From the NCBI RefSeq assembly GCF_024721265.1, contig NZ_JAMXOC010000009.1, forward strand, positions 1-64,000: a DNA stretch of 64,000 nt. The letters run 5' to 3'. Under the pieces are notes generated by a model. It did no database searches, was not told where the DNA came from, and worked only from the letters and a program-made list of their open reading frames with translations. A program made the position numbers and the translations under genes. Positions 63,580 to 64,000 of this stretch are shown one piece after another (the first letter of the stretch is position 1; the number at the start of each line of letters is the position of its first letter). Source of the stretch: Ohessyouella blattaphilus (lineage in GTDB: Bacteria; Bacillota; Clostridia; Lachnospirales; Lachnospiraceae).

Positions 63580-64000
63580 CTACATATGTAATACTTTTTT
63601 ACATATTCCTAGCCACGATAGGCTTTTCATCTCCACTTTTTGATACTCTCTCTCCCTGATTTTCTCAATTCCGGCAGCGATTCGCCGTTCATAATCCGAC
63701 AAATCCTCTGCTCTGGCTTCGTCGTTATCATATAGCATCGGCAAGGTAACAAATTCTACCACGCTTCCAGGGATATTTACGGCAAGCCACTCCTTAATGC
63801 CCGGCAAATCGCTAATCACCACTTTACAGCCGCAAGCAATCGCTTCCATCATGGTCAAAGATAATCCTTCTGAAAAAGAAGGTAGGACAAAGACTTCACT
63901 TTGCCGGTAGTGTTCCGCTAACGCACCTTGACTTAGCGCTCCCGTAAACTCTACTTGGTAAGGCAAGTCCTGGGCCAGCTTCCTAATCTCAGAAAACTCT
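63580..64000 (-). CDS. Glycosyltransferase family 1, C-terminal part (runs off window)
   Basis: The minus-strand frame stays open to the window edge; the last 140 residues are seen. Family GT4-type donor-binding signature: VFVLPSFSEGLSLTMMEAIACGCKVVISDLPGIKEWL, with the E(x)7E pattern (EGLSLTMME). The N-terminal acceptor half lies beyond 64000. It is the most upstream gene seen of the glycan operon. Its 3' end is followed by 42 bases and then the TTG start of the fusion gene. Higher GC than the three genes after it. Confidence 0.88.
   Translation of the reverse strand, partial: EFSEIRKLAQDLPYQVEFTGALSQGALAEHYRQSEVFVLPSFSEGLSLTMMEAIACGCKVVISDLPGIKEWLAVNIPGSVVEFVTLPMLYDNDEARAEDLSDYERRIAAGIEKIREREYQKVEMKSLSWLGICKKVLHM

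Overview
The window looks like the chromosome of a low-to-mid GC Gram-positive anaerobe, most likely a Clostridia member near Lachnospiraceae. This is inferred from T-box leaders on biosynthetic genes, a CIRCE-controlled hrcA-grpE-dnaK-dnaJ operon, Mini-RNase III, a single-chain PurL, a CBS-DRTGG pyrophosphatase, strong AGGAGG ribosome sites and IS200/IS605-type elements. Most of it is core metabolism and information processing, largely on the minus strand.

Layout. 1-530: the 5' end of an IscB RNA-guided nuclease gene with its upstream omega-RNA region. 531-1206: an acyl-CoA thioesterase behind a T-box leader whose specifier reads ACC (Thr). 1194-10591: SEC-C protein, purA, cardiolipin synthase, glnS, a MarR regulator, ftsH and a C39-like protease, with a structured intergenic repeat (copy A, 2046-2185) and an untracked 44-codon gene after purA. 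10619-14549: an aconitase X (two subunits) plus old-yellow-enzyme operon behind an inverted repeat. 14564-22456: tRNA-Thr, a CBS transporter-like protein, rlmB, mrnC, cysS and cysE behind a Cys T-box, aroD, a GNAT, ispF, then tRNA-Met and tRNA-Val. 22542-27132: a LysR gene that overlaps purL convergently.

27216-32483 is a probable DNA-repair operon: radical SAM protein, DUF4130 partner, nuclease-XPD helicase fusion and a Lit-like membrane protein. Its promoter carries a near-perfect LexA box between -35 and -10. A second LexA-like box lies in front of tcdA-rarA (43945-46043). Between them are mrp, an ornithine cyclodeaminase-family reductase, a MATE transporter, Fe-ADH, glycogen debranching enzyme and the heat-shock operon.

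46105-48080 is an IS605-type element with a decayed tnpA, a TnpB lacking zinc-ribbon cysteines, and a 3' hairpin region (guide RNA). Its left-end hairpin matches the one beside iscB, so both probably used the same transposase type. 48104-56173 holds a second MATE gene, flavin reductase, pyrophosphatase, an S1-domain protein, nadE, hslO and a methyltransferase. Copy B of the structured repeat (56221-56359) follows ilvE; ilvB-ilvN-ilvE are driven by a T-box. 60090-64000 is an AT-rich surface-glycan operon (GT2, pyruvyltransferase-like, ATP-grasp-HAD fusion, partial GT1) that looks accessory.

The points most worth checking are the SOS-linked radical-SAM/helicase operon, the two RNA-guided nuclease elements sharing an end, the covarying repeat, and the threonine T-box in front of a thioesterase.
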